This document shows positions 7,370 to 17,277 of a stretch of 59,845 nt of DNA, piece after piece (the first letter of the stretch is position 1; every line of letters starts with the position of its first letter). Both the position numbers and the translations under genes were made by a program. The stretch is from Aquibium sp. A9E412 (GTDB lineage Bacteria; Pseudomonadota; Alphaproteobacteria; Rhizobiales; Rhizobiaceae), in the NCBI RefSeq assembly GCF_030398335.1, contig NZ_JAOAOP010000018.1, positions 1 through 59,845 on the forward strand, read 5' to 3'. The notes beneath the pieces were generated by a model, which worked only from the letters and a program-made list of their open reading frames with translations, ran no database searches and was not told the DNA's origin.

Positions 7370-8940
7370 GGCTGCACCCTTTCCGGAAAGACCGCGCCGA
7401 CATAGCCGGTCGGATCGACGAGAACCGCGGCGGCCGCCTCGGCGACGTTGATGAACGGCTCGGGATAGAGGCCGAGCGCCAGGATCGGCAGCATCAGCGC
7501 GGCGAGCGAGGCGTAGCCGAGCCGCAGCACCGGCGCGGCCTCCGCCGGTGCCGCGGGCGCGGTGTCGCCGCCGTCGCTGCGCCAGAAGGTCAGCGCGAAG
7601 ACGCGGCCGAGCGCCAGCGTCGTCAGGATGCCGGTCGCCAGGATGGCGAAGGCGAGCCAGGGCGCGCCGGCGGCCAGCGAGGCCTGCACCAGCATCACCT
7701 TGGGCCACAGGCCGGAGGCCGGCGGCAGACCCGCCGCCGCCAGCACGAGAAGCAGCGCGAAGGCCGTCAGCAGCGGATGGCCGCGGTAGAGCCCCTTCAG
7801 CGTCTCGACCGAATAGCTGCCGCCGACGCCGTTCATCACCCCGGCCAGCAGGTAGAGCGCCGTCATCGCCAGCATCGAGTGGACGGCGTAGACGATGGCG
7901 CCCGCGAGCCCCGCCTCGGTGCCGAGCGCGATGCCGGCCAGCATGATGCCGACGCCGGAGATCACCACGAAGCCGAGCACCCGGCGCATGTCGGACTGGG
8001 CGAGCGCGCCCATGATGCCGAGCACCATGGTGGCGGCCGCCACCCAGGCGATCACGTCCGACAGCAGCGCGCGCTCCGGTTCGAACAGCATCACCAGCAC
8101 GCGCAGCAGCGCATAGACGCCGATCTTGGTCAGGATGCCGCCGAACAGCGCCGCCACCACGATGCGCGGCGTGTGATAGGAGGCGGGCAGCCAGAAGTTC
8201 AGCGGAAAGGCCGCCGCCTTCATGGCGAAGGCGAACAGGAACAGCGTGGCCAGCGTCGCCAGCGGCGCGGTGTCGCGCAGCTCGGCGGCCTTGCTCTGGA
8301 CGTCGGCCATGTTGAGCGTGCCGAAGGTGCCGTAGAGCAGCGCCGTGGCCGTCAGGAAGAGCGTCGTGCCGACCAGGTTGAGGATGGCGTATTTCAGCGC
8401 GCCGTCGAGCTGGCGATGCTCGCAGCCGAGCACCAGCAGGCCGAACGAGGCGATCAGGAAGACCTCGAACCAGACGTAGAGATTGAACAGGTCGCCGGTC
8501 AGGAAGGCGCCGCTGACGCCGGCCATCATCAGCAGCATGAAGGGATAGAAGCCGTAGCGCCGCCCGGTCGTGCCGATGTCGGCGACGGCGAACACCGCGC
8601 ACACCGCCGCCACCAGCACGCCGACCAGCGACAGCGCGACGCCGAGCGGATCGGCCACGAAGCTGATGCCGAACGGCGGCAGCCAGCGCCCCATGGTCAT
8701 GGCGAGCGGCCCTTCCGCGAGCACGCGCGCCAGAAGCCCGGCATTGGCCGCCAGCGTCAGCGCGAAGGCGACGAGCGCCACGCCGGCATGCAGCCAGGTG
8801 CGGTGGCGCACCGTCAGGAGGAAAGCGGCGAAGACGAGCGGGATCGCCACCGGCGCGACGATCAGCCAGTCGGCCAGCGCCACCGGCTCGGTGATCATCG
8901 CCTGCGACAGGTCGGCGGCCTTTTCGGTGTCTGCGGCCAT
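7366..8940 (-). CDS. mnhD: Na+/H+ antiporter subunit D (NuoN/M-like)
   Basis: The 524-residue polytopic protein belongs to the proton-antiporter family shared with complex I subunits NuoL, M and N. Visible motifs include the discontinuous-helix region [38 protein letters not shown] with its conserved lysine, and [18 protein letters not shown] chose the ATG at 8940, eight bases after the mnhC stop and following GAGGCG, over an ATG 33 bases upstream that would overlap mnhC. It forms one of the two proton-channel-like subunits of the Mrp complex. Confidence 0.95.
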   Translation of the reverse strand: MAADTEKAADLSQAMITEPVALADWLIVAPVAIPLVFAAFLLTVRHRTWLHAGVALVAFALTLAANAGLLARVLAEGPLAMTMGRWLPPFGISFVADPLGVALSLVGVLVAAVCAVFAVADIGTTGRRYGFYPFMLLMMAGVSGAFLTGDLFNLYVWFEVFLIASFGLLVLGCEHRQLDGALKYAILNLVGTTLFLTATALLYGTFGTLNMADVQSKAAELRDTAPLATLATLFLFAFAMKAAAFPLNFWLPASYHTPRIVVAALFGGILTKIGVYALLRVLVMLFEPERALLSDVIAWVAAATMVLGIMGALAQSDMRRVLGFVVISGVGIMLAGIALGTEAGLAGAIVYAVHSMLAMTALYLLAGVMNGVGGSYSVETLKGLYRGHPLLTAFALLLVLAAAGLPPASGLWPKVMLVQASLAAGAPWLAFAILATGILTTLALGRVFALTFWRSDGGDTAPAAPAEAAPVLRLGYASLAALMLPILALGLYPEPFINVAEAAAAVLVDPTGYVGAVFPERVQP

Positions 8941-8947
8941 CGGCGCC

Positions 8948-9325
8948 TCAGTATCCCAGCGGCGGCATGGCATCGTCCTTCGGCTCGGCGACGCGCATGC
9001 CCTCCGCGTCGTCGGTGCCCAGCTCCTGGTAGGCGCGGAAGGTCAGCACCATCAGGAAGGCGAAGATGGAGAACGCGATGACGATCGCCGTCAGGATCAG
9101 CGCCTGCGGCAGCGGGTTCGCCGTCAGTTCGGGCGGCACCGGCAGCGCCTCGGGAATGATCGGCGGCACCTCGCTGACCACCCGGCCGGCGGTGAACAGC
9201 GTCAGGTTGACCGCGTTGCCGAACAGCACCACGCCCAGCATGATGCGGATGATGTGCTTCGACAACATCAGGTAGATGGCGGCGGCGAAGAACAGGCCGA
9301 CCAGCACCGAAAGCACGGTTTCCAT
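8948..9325 (-). CDS. mnhC: Na+/H+ antiporter subunit C (NuoK-like)
   Basis: The 125-residue protein has three membrane segments and the NuoK-like pattern MLSKHIIRIMLGVVLFGNAVNL and PQALILTAIVIAFSIFAF. The C-terminal tail (GTDDAEGMRVAEPKDD) is acidic and cytoplasmic. Its ATG overlaps the mnhB TAA by one base (TAATG). Confidence 0.95.
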   Translation of the reverse strand: METVLSVLVGLFFAAAIYLMLSKHIIRIMLGVVLFGNAVNLTLFTAGRVVSEVPPIIPEALPVPPELTANPLPQALILTAIVIAFSIFAFLMVLTFRAYQELGTDDAEGMRVAEPKDDAMPPLGY

Positions 9326-9744
9326 TATGCGCGCTCCCTTTCTTCCAGCGCCAGGGCGATGGAGGTGATCGAGCCGACGACGACGAGATAGACGCCGATG
9401 TCGAAGAACAGCACGGTCGACAGGTCGAGCTCGACGCCGAGGAAGCTCACCTTCGCCCACAGCCCCGTCAGCAGCGGCACCTGGAAGAAGATCGAGAACA
9501 CGCCCGACAGCGCGGCCATCAGCAGGCCGAAGCCGGAGATCGCCATGGGATGGAAGTAGACGGCGCGGCGCACCGGCGCCACGCCGCAGGCGATGCCGTA
9601 GATGGCCAGCGCCGAGGCGGCGATCAGCCCGCCGATGAAGCCGCCGCCGGGCTCGTTGTGGCCGCGCAGCAGCACGAACACCGAAAACAGCAGCATCAGG
9701 CTGGTCAGATAGGGCGCGACCGTGCGGAAGATGACCGTGCGCAT
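9325..9744 (-). CDS. mnhB: Na+/H+ antiporter subunit B
   Basis: The 139-residue protein has four hydrophobic segments and the MnhB signature [18 protein letters not shown]. Here MnhB is separate from MnhA, whereas in some rhizobial pha loci the two are fused. It begins one base after the mnhA stop codon. Confidence 0.95.
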   Translation of the reverse strand: MRTVIFRTVAPYLTSLMLLFSVFVLLRGHNEPGGGFIGGLIAASALAIYGIACGVAPVRRAVYFHPMAISGFGLLMAALSGVFSIFFQVPLLTGLWAKVSFLGVELDLSTVLFFDIGVYLVVVGSITSIALALEERERA

Positions 9745-9745
9745 C

Positions 9746-12097
9746 TCAGCCCTCCGTTTGCGCCGCCGCGTCGCGCCGCCGGCGCGGCCGGATGCGCACC
9801 AGCGCGAGGATCGCCAGCCCGGCGACCATCACCACCGCGATCTCGCCCAGCGTGTCGAGGGCGCGGTAGTCGACGATGATGACGTTGACGATGTTGCGGC
9901 CGTGCGCGATCACCCGCGCGTGCTCGGCGAAGAAGGCGCTGAGCTCGCCGTCGAACGGGATCTGCGTGACCCGCAGCAGGATCAGCGTCAGCGCCAGGCC
10001 GCAGACGCCGGCCACCGCCATGCCGGTCAGTTTTTCCGGCGTCGGCCGGTGGTCGGCCGGCGACAGCCTGAGCCGGGTCATCACCAGCGCCAGGATGACC
10101 ACCGAAAGCGTCTCGACCATGAACTGGGTGAACGACAGGTCCGGCGCGCCGAGCAGCATGAACAGCACCGCCAGCGCCAGGCCCTGGATGCCGAGCGAGA
10201 CGATCGCCGTCAGCCGGTTGCGCGCGCGCAGCACCGCCCACAGGCCGAAGGCGGCGATCAGGATGATCGTCCACTCGTAGAAGGCGATGACGGGGAAGCG
10301 CGGCTGCGTCGGCAGGTCGCCGAAGGCGAGCATCGGCACCAGAAGCGCCAGCGCGAAGACGGCGAAGGTGGCCAGCATGTAGTAGTCGAGCCGGCCGCTC
10401 TGGACCACGCGCGTCACCGCGTAGGACAGCCGCACCGTGCCGCCGACGGCCTGGTCGAAGCCGCGGTCGGGGCCCCAGCCGATCGCCGCCAGCGTCGCGG
10501 CCATCGCCGCGCGGCCCCGCGCCAGCGCCAGATAGGCGAGGATGCCGAGCGCCACCGTGCCGATCGACAGGTAGAGCGCCATGCCGACATGCGGGATCAG
10601 CGAGATGGTGACGGTGGCCGGCTCGCCGTAGACGGCGCTCGTCATCGGGTCGGTGACGAAGCGATGGCTCGTCTGCGACCACAGGGCGGCGGCCAGCGCC
10701 ACCAAGCCGAGCGTCAGCGGCCCGAGCCACATCAGGGCCGGGCCCTCATGGGCGTGCTTGGGCGTTTCCACCTTCTCGCCAAGAAACGGCTTGAGCGCGA
10801 CCGCGAAGCCGACGGCGAACATCAGCGCGTTGCCGACCACCGCCACGATGGTGAACAGCGTGCTCCAGCCGTCGGCGAAGCCGAGCGCGGCATACATCTC
10901 CTCCTTGGCGAGGAAGCCGAACAGCGGCGGCAGGCCGCCCATCGAGACGGCGCCGAGCACGGCGGCGGCGAAGGTGATCGGCATCGCCCGCATCAGCCCG
11001 CCGAGCCGCGTGATGTCGCGCGTGCCGCTCTCGTGGTCGACCAGGCCGGCGACCATGAACAGGCCGCCCTTGAACAGCGAATGGGCGACCAGATAGAGCA
11101 CGGCGGCGGCGACCGCGAGCTTGTTGCCGAAGCCCGTCAGCATGACCAGCAGGCCGAGCGAGGCGACCGTGGTGTAGGCCAGCATCAGCTTGAGGTCGGT
11201 CTGGCGCACCGCCAGCAGCGTGCCGACGATCAGCGTCGTGCCGCCGAACACCGGCAGCACCGTCTCCCACAGCGCCGTGTCGCCCATCGCCGGGTTGAGG
11301 CGCATGACGAGATAGACGCCCGCCTTCACCATCGTCGCCGAATGCAGGTAGGCCGACACCGGCGTCGGCGCCTCCATGGCGTTGGGCAGCCAGAAGTGGA
11401 AGGGAAACTGCGCCGACTTGGTGAAGGCGCCGCCGAGCACGAGCAGGAACGCGGCGAGATAGAGCGGGCTGTCGCGCAGGAGGTCCGGCGCGGCGAGCAG
11501 CTCCGACATCGCGCCGGCGCCGGTCGCCGCGCGGATGACCAGCAGGCCGGCGAGCAGCGCCAGGCCGCCGAGCCCGGTCACCACCAGCGCCTGCAGCGCG
11601 GCCCGCCGGGAGGCCTCGCGGCGGTGGTCGAAGCCGATCAGCAGGAAGGAGGTGATCGACGTCAGCTCCCAGAAGACGAACAGCGTCAGGAAGGAGTCGG
11701 CGACCACGAGCCCGAGCATCGAGCCCATGAACATCAGCATGAAGGACAGGAAGCGGCCCTGATGCGGGTGCCCCTTCAGATAGCCGCCCGAATACAGCAC
11801 GATCAGCGTGCCGATGCCGGTGATCAGAAGCGCGAAGGTCAGGGACAGCCCGTCGATCAGCCAGGAGAAGTCGACGCCCAGGCTGGGGATCCACGGATAG
11901 CCCGCCACCACGGTCTCGCCGGCGGCGACGGGACCGAGAAAGCCGAGGAAATGGACGAAGGCGGCGAGCGGCAGCAGCGCCAGGAGCCAGGCCGCGTTGT
12001 GGCCGAACCAGCGCACCAGGACGGGTGCGACGAGGGCGCCGGCAAAGGGCAGCGCAAGGATCAGGGCCGTGATGAGTTGCCCCTCGACGACGTCCAC
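9746..12097 (-). CDS. mnhA: Na+/H+ antiporter subunit A (NuoL-like)
   Basis: The 783-residue protein is the largest Mrp subunit. It has a complex I chain 5 N-terminal part, the proton-antiporter core ([50 protein letters not shown]), then a C-terminal DUF4040-type segment ([18 protein letters not shown], about residues 640-690) and an MbhE-like end ([18 protein letters not shown]). It is the first gene of the operon, whose promoter must lie in the 208 bases before msrB. The whole operon order A-B-C-D-E-F-G is intact. Confidence 0.96.
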   Translation of the reverse strand: MDVVEGQLITALILALPFAGALVAPVLVRWFGHNAAWLLALLPLAAFVHFLGFLGPVAAGETVVAGYPWIPSLGVDFSWLIDGLSLTFALLITGIGTLIVLYSGGYLKGHPHQGRFLSFMLMFMGSMLGLVVADSFLTLFVFWELTSITSFLLIGFDHRREASRRAALQALVVTGLGGLALLAGLLVIRAATGAGAMSELLAAPDLLRDSPLYLAAFLLVLGGAFTKSAQFPFHFWLPNAMEAPTPVSAYLHSATMVKAGVYLVMRLNPAMGDTALWETVLPVFGGTTLIVGTLLAVRQTDLKLMLAYTTVASLGLLVMLTGFGNKLAVAAAVLYLVAHSLFKGGLFMVAGLVDHESGTRDITRLGGLMRAMPITFAAAVLGAVSMGGLPPLFGFLAKEEMYAALGFADGWSTLFTIVAVVGNALMFAVGFAVALKPFLGEKVETPKHAHEGPALMWLGPLTLGLVALAAALWSQTSHRFVTDPMTSAVYGEPATVTISLIPHVGMALYLSIGTVALGILAYLALARGRAAMAATLAAIGWGPDRGFDQAVGGTVRLSYAVTRVVQSGRLDYYMLATFAVFALALLVPMLAFGDLPTQPRFPVIAFYEWTIILIAAFGLWAVLRARNRLTAIVSLGIQGLALAVLFMLLGAPDLSFTQFMVETLSVVILALVMTRLRLSPADHRPTPEKLTGMAVAGVCGLALTLILLRVTQIPFDGELSAFFAEHARVIAHGRNIVNVIIVDYRALDTLGEIAVVMVAGLAILALVRIRPRRRRDAAAQTEG

Positions 12098-12152
12098 GGC
12101 CTCTTGTCCCCCCGCACCAGGTCACTTTGCTGTTCGAACGTTCGGCGTGAGA

Positions 12153-12166
12153 TAGACATTCGTCTA
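12153..12166. promoter_or_regulatory. Short inverted repeat between mnhA and msrB
   Basis: The sequence TAGAC-N4-GTCTA is a perfect 5-base palindrome in the divergent promoter region, about 55 bases upstream of mnhA and 140 upstream of msrB. It could be an operator for either gene. Nothing else supports it. Confidence 0.25.
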
Positions 12167-12305
12167 ACGCCGGGCAAGTCCGGTGTGACAATCCATCCCG
12201 TGCAAGTCGTGCCGGGCGCCTTTGCAAGTCTTGCCGGCAGCGAACCGCTGACAATCGCCGGCCGCCTTCCTAAATAGGGGGCGAACATCATTCCGGAGAG
12301 TGCCG

Positions 12306-12737
12306 ATGACCGCCGAAACCAGCCTCAAGGTGGAGAAGAGCGACAGCGAATGGCGCGAGCAGCTCACGCCCGAGCAGTATCGCGTCACCCGCAAGCACGG
12401 CACCGAGCGGGCCTTCACCGGCCCCTACTGGGACAACAAGGCGCAGGGGACGTATGCCTGCGTGTGCTGCGGCAAGCCGCTGTTCAGCTCGGAAACGAAA
12501 TACGATTCGGGCACCGGATGGCCGAGCTTCTATGCGCCCGTCGCGCCCGAGGCGGTCAGCGAGCATCGCGACCGCTCGCTGTTCATGGTGCGCACCGAGG
12601 TGCGCTGCGCGGACTGCGACGCCCATCTCGGCCACGTCTTCAACGACGGGCCGGAGCCGACGGGCCTGCGCTACTGCATGAACGGCACGGCGCTCGACTT
12701 CCGCCCGGCCGGCGACCGGCCGGACGACGCGGCCTAG
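12306..12737 (+). CDS. msrB: Peptide-methionine (R)-S-oxide reductase
   Basis: The 143-residue enzyme reduces methionine-R-sulfoxide in proteins. The zinc-binding cysteines are C52/C55 (ACVCC) and C101/C104 (CADC), and the catalytic cysteine is C124 in GLRYCMNG. Substrate-binding residues are recognisable in DSGTGWPSF and HLGHVFNDG. The ATG at 12306 follows CCGGAG by eight bases; an in-frame GTG at 12300 is too close to that site. It is monocistronic and divergent from the antiporter operon. Confidence 0.97.
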   Translation: MTAETSLKVEKSDSEWREQLTPEQYRVTRKHGTERAFTGPYWDNKAQGTYACVCCGKPLFSSETKYDSGTGWPSFYAPVAPEAVSEHRDRSLFMVRTEVRCADCDAHLGHVFNDGPEPTGLRYCMNGTALDFRPAGDRPDDAA

Positions 12738-12912
12738 CCGTCGCCGGACCCGCACCGCGGCGCCGGGCCGGCCGCCCTTCCCGCACCGGCTAATCCGGCC
12801 TGATCCGGCGCCGGCCTCGCGCGGCGTGCGGCGCCATCCGCACCGCCGGCCTTGTCCCGGCCGCGGGCGGCGTGTTCATTTTCTCCGTCAACCGAACCAC
12901 CCGGGATTTTTC

Positions 12913-15048
12913 ATGCAGGATCGCACCACGCCCCGCCGCCCCTTTCCCGATGCCGCGCCGCCGCGCCCGGCCGCGCGCCCCGTCGACGACGAGCGCCACG
13001 GCATCGCCCGCACCGACGACTACGCCTGGATGCGGGCCGACAACTGGCAGGAGGTGTTCAAGGATCCGGCCGTGCTCGACCCGGCGATCCGCGCCCACCT
13101 GGAGGCCGAGAACGCCTATCAGGACGCGCTGATGGCCGACACGGCCGCCCTGCGCGAGACGCTGTTCGCGGAGATGAAGGGGCGCATCAAGGAAGACGAT
13201 TCCTCGGTGCCGATGGCCGACGGCCCGTTCGCCTACGGCACCGCCTACCGCACCGGCGGCGAGCAGCCGCGCTTCTTCCGCACGCCGCGCGAAGGCGGCG
13301 CGGAGGCGGTGCTGCTCGACGGCGACGCGGAGGCCGAGGGCAAGCCCTATTTCCGCATCGGCGGCGCCGACCACAGCAGCGACCACGCGCGGCTGCTGTG
13401 GGCCTATGACGACAAGGGCTCGGAGTTCTACACGCTCAAGGTGCGCGAGCTCGACAGCGGCCGCGACCGCGACGACACGGTGGCCGACACCGGCGGCTCC
13501 GGCACCTGGGACGGCCGCAACGAGGGCTTCTTCTACACCCGGCTCGACGCCAACCACCGGCCTTCGCGCATCTTCCACCACGCGCTCGGCGGCGCGCCCG
13601 AGACCGACCGGCTGATCTACGAGGAGGCCGATCCCGGCTTCTTCATGAGCGTCGGCGGCAGCCGCCGCAACGACTGGATCTTCATCGCCATCAACGACCA
13701 CGAGACGTCGGAGTACCGCATCCTGCCGGCCGACCGGCCGGACGCCGAGCCGCGCCTGGTGGCGGCGCGCGAGACCGGCGTGCAGTACGACCTCGAGGAA
13801 GGCGGCGACGTCTTCTTCGTGCTGACGAATGCCGGCGGCGCGAAGGACTTCAAGATCATGACCGCGCCGGTCGACGATCCGCGGCCGGAGAACTGGCAGG
13901 AGCTGGTGCCGCACGAGCCGGGCCGGCTCATCCTGTCGATCCTCGGCTTCGCCGACTTCCTCGTGCGGCTGGAGCGCAAGGACGGCCTGCCGCGCATCGT
14001 CGTGCGCGAGCGCGCCAGCGGCGCCGAGCACGTCATCGCCTTCGACGAGGAGGCCTATTCGCTGGGGCTGGCGGGCGCGCTGGAATACGACACCGACACC
14101 TTCCGCTTCAGCTACTCCTCGATGACCACGCCGGCGCAGGTCTTCGACTACGACATGCGCACGCGCGAGCGGGTCTTGCGCAAGACGCAGGAGGTGCCGT
14201 CGGGCCACGACGCCGGCGCCTATGTCACGCGGCGCCTGATGGCGCGCGCGCCGGACGGCGAGACGGTGCCGATCTCGGTGCTGCACCGCCGCGACACGCC
14301 GCTCGACGGCAGCGCGCCGTGCCTGCTCTACGGCTACGGCGCCTACGGCATCACCATCCCGGCGAGCTTCAACACCAACTGCCTGTCGCTGGTCGACCGC
14401 GGCTTCGTCTATGCCATCGCGCACATCCGCGGCGGCAAGGACAAGGGATTCGCCTGGTACGAGGCGGGCAAGCGTGCCGGCAAGCCGAACAGCTTCACCG
14501 ACTTCCTTGCCTGCGCCCGCCACCTCGTCGCCGAGGGCTACACCGCGCACGACCGCATCGTCGCACAGGGCGGCTCGGCCGGCGGCATGCTGATGGGCGC
14601 GGTCGCCAACATGGCGCCGGAGTGCTTCGGCGCGATCGTCGCCGAGGTGCCGTTCGTCGACGTGCTCAACACCATGCTCGACGAGACGCTGCCGCTGACG
14701 CCGCCGGAATGGCCCGAATGGGGCAATCCGATCGCCTCGCCCGACGACTACCGCACCATCGCCGGCTATTCGCCCTACGACAACGTCGCCGCGCAGGCCT
14801 ATCCGCCGATCCTGGCGCTGACCGGGCTGACCGACCCGCGCGTCACCTACTGGGAGCCGGCCAAATGGGTGGCGCGGCTGCGCGCGGTGAAGACCGATGA
14901 CAATCCGGTCTTGTTCAAGATCAACATGGCGGCCGGCCACGCCGGCGCCTCGGGCCGCTTCTCGCGGCTCGAGGAGATCGCCTATGTCTACGCCTTCGCG
15001 CTCAAGGTCACGGGGCGGGCCGATGCCCGTCCGGCCGGCCGGGAATAG
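12913..15048 (+). CDS. ptrB: Oligopeptidase B, S9A family serine peptidase
   Basis: The 711-residue enzyme has an N-terminal seven-bladed propeller (about residues 10-410) and a C-terminal alpha/beta hydrolase domain. The catalytic serine is S555 in QGGSAGGMLMG, with Asp in LTDPRVTYWEPAKW and His in AAGHAGASGRFS. Oligopeptidase B cleaves short peptides after Arg or Lys in the cytoplasm. The specificity residues are not individually checked. Its 3' end overlaps the convergent cytochrome gene by 41 bases, which is unusually long for a tail-to-tail pair. Confidence 0.93.
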   Translation: MQDRTTPRRPFPDAAPPRPAARPVDDERHGIARTDDYAWMRADNWQEVFKDPAVLDPAIRAHLEAENAYQDALMADTAALRETLFAEMKGRIKEDDSSVPMADGPFAYGTAYRTGGEQPRFFRTPREGGAEAVLLDGDAEAEGKPYFRIGGADHSSDHARLLWAYDDKGSEFYTLKVRELDSGRDRDDTVADTGGSGTWDGRNEGFFYTRLDANHRPSRIFHHALGGAPETDRLIYEEADPGFFMSVGGSRRNDWIFIAINDHETSEYRILPADRPDAEPRLVAARETGVQYDLEEGGDVFFVLTNAGGAKDFKIMTAPVDDPRPENWQELVPHEPGRLILSILGFADFLVRLERKDGLPRIVVRERASGAEHVIAFDEEAYSLGLAGALEYDTDTFRFSYSSMTTPAQVFDYDMRTRERVLRKTQEVPSGHDAGAYVTRRLMARAPDGETVPISVLHRRDTPLDGSAPCLLYGYGAYGITIPASFNTNCLSLVDRGFVYAIAHIRGGKDKGFAWYEAGKRAGKPNSFTDFLACARHLVAEGYTAHDRIVAQGGSAGGMLMGAVANMAPECFGAIVAEVPFVDVLNTMLDETLPLTPPEWPEWGNPIASPDDYRTIAGYSPYDNVAAQAYPPILALTGLTDPRVTYWEPAKWVARLRAVKTDDNPVLFKINMAAGHAGASGRFSRLEEIAYVYAFALKVTGRADARPAGRE

Positions 15049-15934
15049 CCTTCAGATAGGCGGCGATCGCCTGCCGGTCCTCGGCCGGCAGCTCGGCCAT
15101 GTTCTCCTGCACGGCGACCATCGCGCCGCCGACGGTGTCGAAGCTCGGGGTGAAGCCCGATTCCAGGTAGTAGGCGATGTCGGCCGCGCTCCACCCGGCC
15201 AGGCCGTCCTCCGACGGCGTGATGTTGGGCACCACGCCGTCGCCCTCGGCCGCCGCGGCGCCGGCCAGCCAGTTGGCCAGGTCGAGCCCGCCGAAGCCGT
15301 CGCGCGGCGTGTGGCACTCGCCGCAGTGGCCCGGCCCCTCGACCAGATAGCGGCCGCGCGCCACGGCCTCGTCGCCGTCGCCGAGCGCCACCACCGGGCC
15401 GGGGTGCATGTTCAGCCGCTTCCACAGCCCGATGCCGCGGCGAAACGCGTAGGGAAAGCCGAGCGCATGCCCGTCGGTCTCGCCCTCCACCGCCGGCAGC
15501 GTCTGCATGAAGGCGTGCAGGTCGACGACGTCCTGCGGCCGCATGCGGGCATAGGAGGTGTAGGGAAAGGACGGGTAGTAGTGCCGGCCGTCGGGCGACA
15601 CGCCGCGCAGCATGGCGTTGGCGAAGGCTTCGTCCGACCAGCCGCCGATGCCGTCGGCGTGCGGCGAGATATTGGGCGCGACGAAGTCGCCGAACGGCGT
15701 CTCGAGCCGCAGCCCGCCGCCGAGCCGCAGCCGCGCCTCGCCCTCGGCGTCCTCGGCCGCGTGGCAGGAGGCGCAGCCGCCGGCCCAGAAGACGCGCTCG
15801 CCGCGCGCGGCGTCGCCGTCCTCCAGCCCGGCAAGCGCCTCGGCCGGCAGCGTGCCGGGCGCGCTGGCGAGCCAGAAGACGAGGCCGCCGGCCACGACGA
15901 GCGCACCGGCGGCCAGGGCCGCTTTCATGGGCAT
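15008..15934 (-). CDS. Diheme c-type cytochrome
   Basis: The 308-residue protein starts with a hydrophobic signal or anchor (about residues 4-24) and has two cytochrome c domains, each with a haem motif: CASCH (about residue 55) and CGECH (about residue 207). The layout and motifs such as NISPHADGIGGWSDEAFANAMLRGV match the two-haem cytochromes that serve as electron acceptors of periplasmic dehydrogenases. No dehydrogenase gene is adjacent. It is six bases downstream of the cytochrome c' gene, so the two are probably co-transcribed and both are exported. Confidence 0.88.
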   Translation of the reverse strand: MPMKAALAAGALVVAGGLVFWLASAPGTLPAEALAGLEDGDAARGERVFWAGGCASCHAAEDAEGEARLRLGGGLRLETPFGDFVAPNISPHADGIGGWSDEAFANAMLRGVSPDGRHYYPSFPYTSYARMRPQDVVDLHAFMQTLPAVEGETDGHALGFPYAFRRGIGLWKRLNMHPGPVVALGDGDEAVARGRYLVEGPGHCGECHTPRDGFGGLDLANWLAGAAAAEGDGVVPNITPSEDGLAGWSAADIAYYLESGFTPSFDTVGGAMVAVQENMAELPAEDRQAIAAYLKAIPGRPDGHRPAP

Positions 15935-15940
15935 GCCGGA

Positions 15941-16390
15941 TCAGTTGCGCTTGAGCTGGTAGTCCTCGTGGCAGCTCCGGCAGTTCTCCAGCACCGGGCC
16001 GACGGCGGCCTGGAAGGCCTCGCGGTCGGCCGGGCCGTTCTCGCCGGCCGCCTGGACACCGGCCATGGCGTCGGAGCGGAACTCGCCGACTGCCGCCTGG
16101 AAGCCGTCCATGTCCTCCCAGATGGCCGGCGCGGCGCGCGTGTCGCCAGCGTCGGAGCCCTCGGGGAAGTAGTCGCCGAAGGCCGAGGCGACGCCGTAGA
16201 AGGTTGCGAGCGCGGCCTTGGCGACCGCGGGATTGTAGTCCATCTCCCCCTTCAGCATGGCAGCCGACACGCCGGCGGCGCCCGCATTCGCCTGCATCAG
16301 CGCCTTGCGCACGGCGATGGGATCGTCGGCGGCGACCGTGGCGGTCGCCGAAAGGGCAAGCACGGACAGGGCGAAAACGGCTTTCTTCAT
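15941..16390 (-). CDS. Cytochrome c' (c556-type) haem protein
   Basis: The 149-residue protein has a cleavable signal peptide (MKKAVFALSVLALSATATVAA) and a four-helix cytochrome c' body ending in the haem motif CRSCHEDYQ at the C-terminus, the diagnostic position for this family. Cytochromes c' are periplasmic; some bind NO or CO and protect against nitrosative stress, others are simple electron carriers. The start at 16390 follows GGAGG. It is transcribed with the diheme cytochrome downstream. Confidence 0.93.
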   Translation of the reverse strand: MKKAVFALSVLALSATATVAADDPIAVRKALMQANAGAAGVSAAMLKGEMDYNPAVAKAALATFYGVASAFGDYFPEGSDAGDTRAAPAIWEDMDGFQAAVGEFRSDAMAGVQAAGENGPADREAFQAAVGPVLENCRSCHEDYQLKRN

Positions 16391-16511
16391 CACGGGCCTC
16401 CGGTTCCTGGCACTGGTAGGTTTGGCGAGCGCGATCATGGCGCAAAAGAAAAGCGCCGCCGCATCACGCTTTCGTGAGACCCGCCTGCGACCGGTTGACG
16501 CACCGTCAACG

Positions 16512-16542
16512 AAAAGGACCCGGCCGCGCGCGGCCGGGTCCT
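16512..16542 (-). terminator. Rho-independent terminator of sodB
   Basis: A perfect 28-base palindrome (16515-16542, arms AGGACCCGGCCGCG) lies 24 bases past the sodB stop. In the leftward direction it is followed by TTTTC. It separates sodB from the cytochrome c' gene on the same strand. Confidence 0.85.
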
Positions 16543-16565
16543 GCAGGCTTTGGTGCCGTGGCGCC

Positions 16566-17165
16566 TCAGCGCGCCTTTTCGTAGCACTCCAGCACGTAGT
16601 CCCAGTTGATGAGGTTGTCGACGAAGGCCTCGAGATACTTCGGCCGCGCGTTGCGGTAGTCGATGTAGTAGGAATGCTCCCACACGTCGACGCCGAGAAT
16701 CGGCACGCCGCCGTGCACCAGCGGATTCTCGCCGTTCGGCGTCTTCATGATCTCGAGCTTGCCGTCCTTCATCGCGACCCAGGCCCAGCCGGAGCCGAAC
16801 TGCGTGGTGCCGGCGTTGATGAAGTCGGCGCGGAACTTGTCGTAGCCGCCAAGGTCGCTGTCGAAGGCCTTGGCCAGCGCCTCCGGCAGGCTCTTGCCGC
16901 CGCCGCCCTTCTTCATCCAGTTCCAGAAGTGCATGTGGTTGTAGTGCTGGGCGGCGTTGTTGAAGAGACCCTGGTTGCTGCCGAAGGACTTCTTGACCAC
17001 CTCCTCGACCGACAGCCCGTCCATGCCCGCCTCGGCGGCCAGCTTGTTGCCGGTCTGCACATAGGTGTTGTGGTGCTTGTCGTGGTGATACTCGAGCGTC
17101 TCCTTCGACATGTAGGGCTGCAGCGCCTCGTAGTCGTAAGGCAGGTCCGGCAGTTCAAAGGCCAT
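16566..17165 (-). CDS. sodB: Superoxide dismutase, Fe-type
   Basis: The 199-residue enzyme converts superoxide to hydrogen peroxide and oxygen. Metal ligands are recognisable: His in LEYHHDKHHNTY, His in QHYNHMHFWNW, and Asp/His in GVDVWEHSYYIDYRN. The sequence NNAAQH, with Gln rather than Gly near the metal, and GGGGKSL favour an iron enzyme over manganese. No signal peptide is present, so it is cytoplasmic. The ATG at 17165 follows GAGGGAG. It has its own terminator and stands as a single-gene unit. Confidence 0.96.
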   Translation of the reverse strand: MAFELPDLPYDYEALQPYMSKETLEYHHDKHHNTYVQTGNKLAAEAGMDGLSVEEVVKKSFGSNQGLFNNAAQHYNHMHFWNWMKKGGGGKSLPEALAKAFDSDLGGYDKFRADFINAGTTQFGSGWAWVAMKDGKLEIMKTPNGENPLVHGGVPILGVDVWEHSYYIDYRNARPKYLEAFVDNLINWDYVLECYEKAR

Positions 17166-17277
17166 GGTCAAATCTCCCTCGCATGACGGGTTGAAAAAAG
17201 AAAACGCTCGCACCGGCAGATAGGGTCGCGACGTCGCTTCAGCAACGCCGCAGCCGGTCGCGCGTTCCGGCGCCGGC

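Noticed and set aside
12131-12142. GTTC repeats upstream of mnhA as a possible LexA box
   Set aside because: Alphaproteobacterial LexA sites need GTTC-N7-GTTC; here the spacing is N4.
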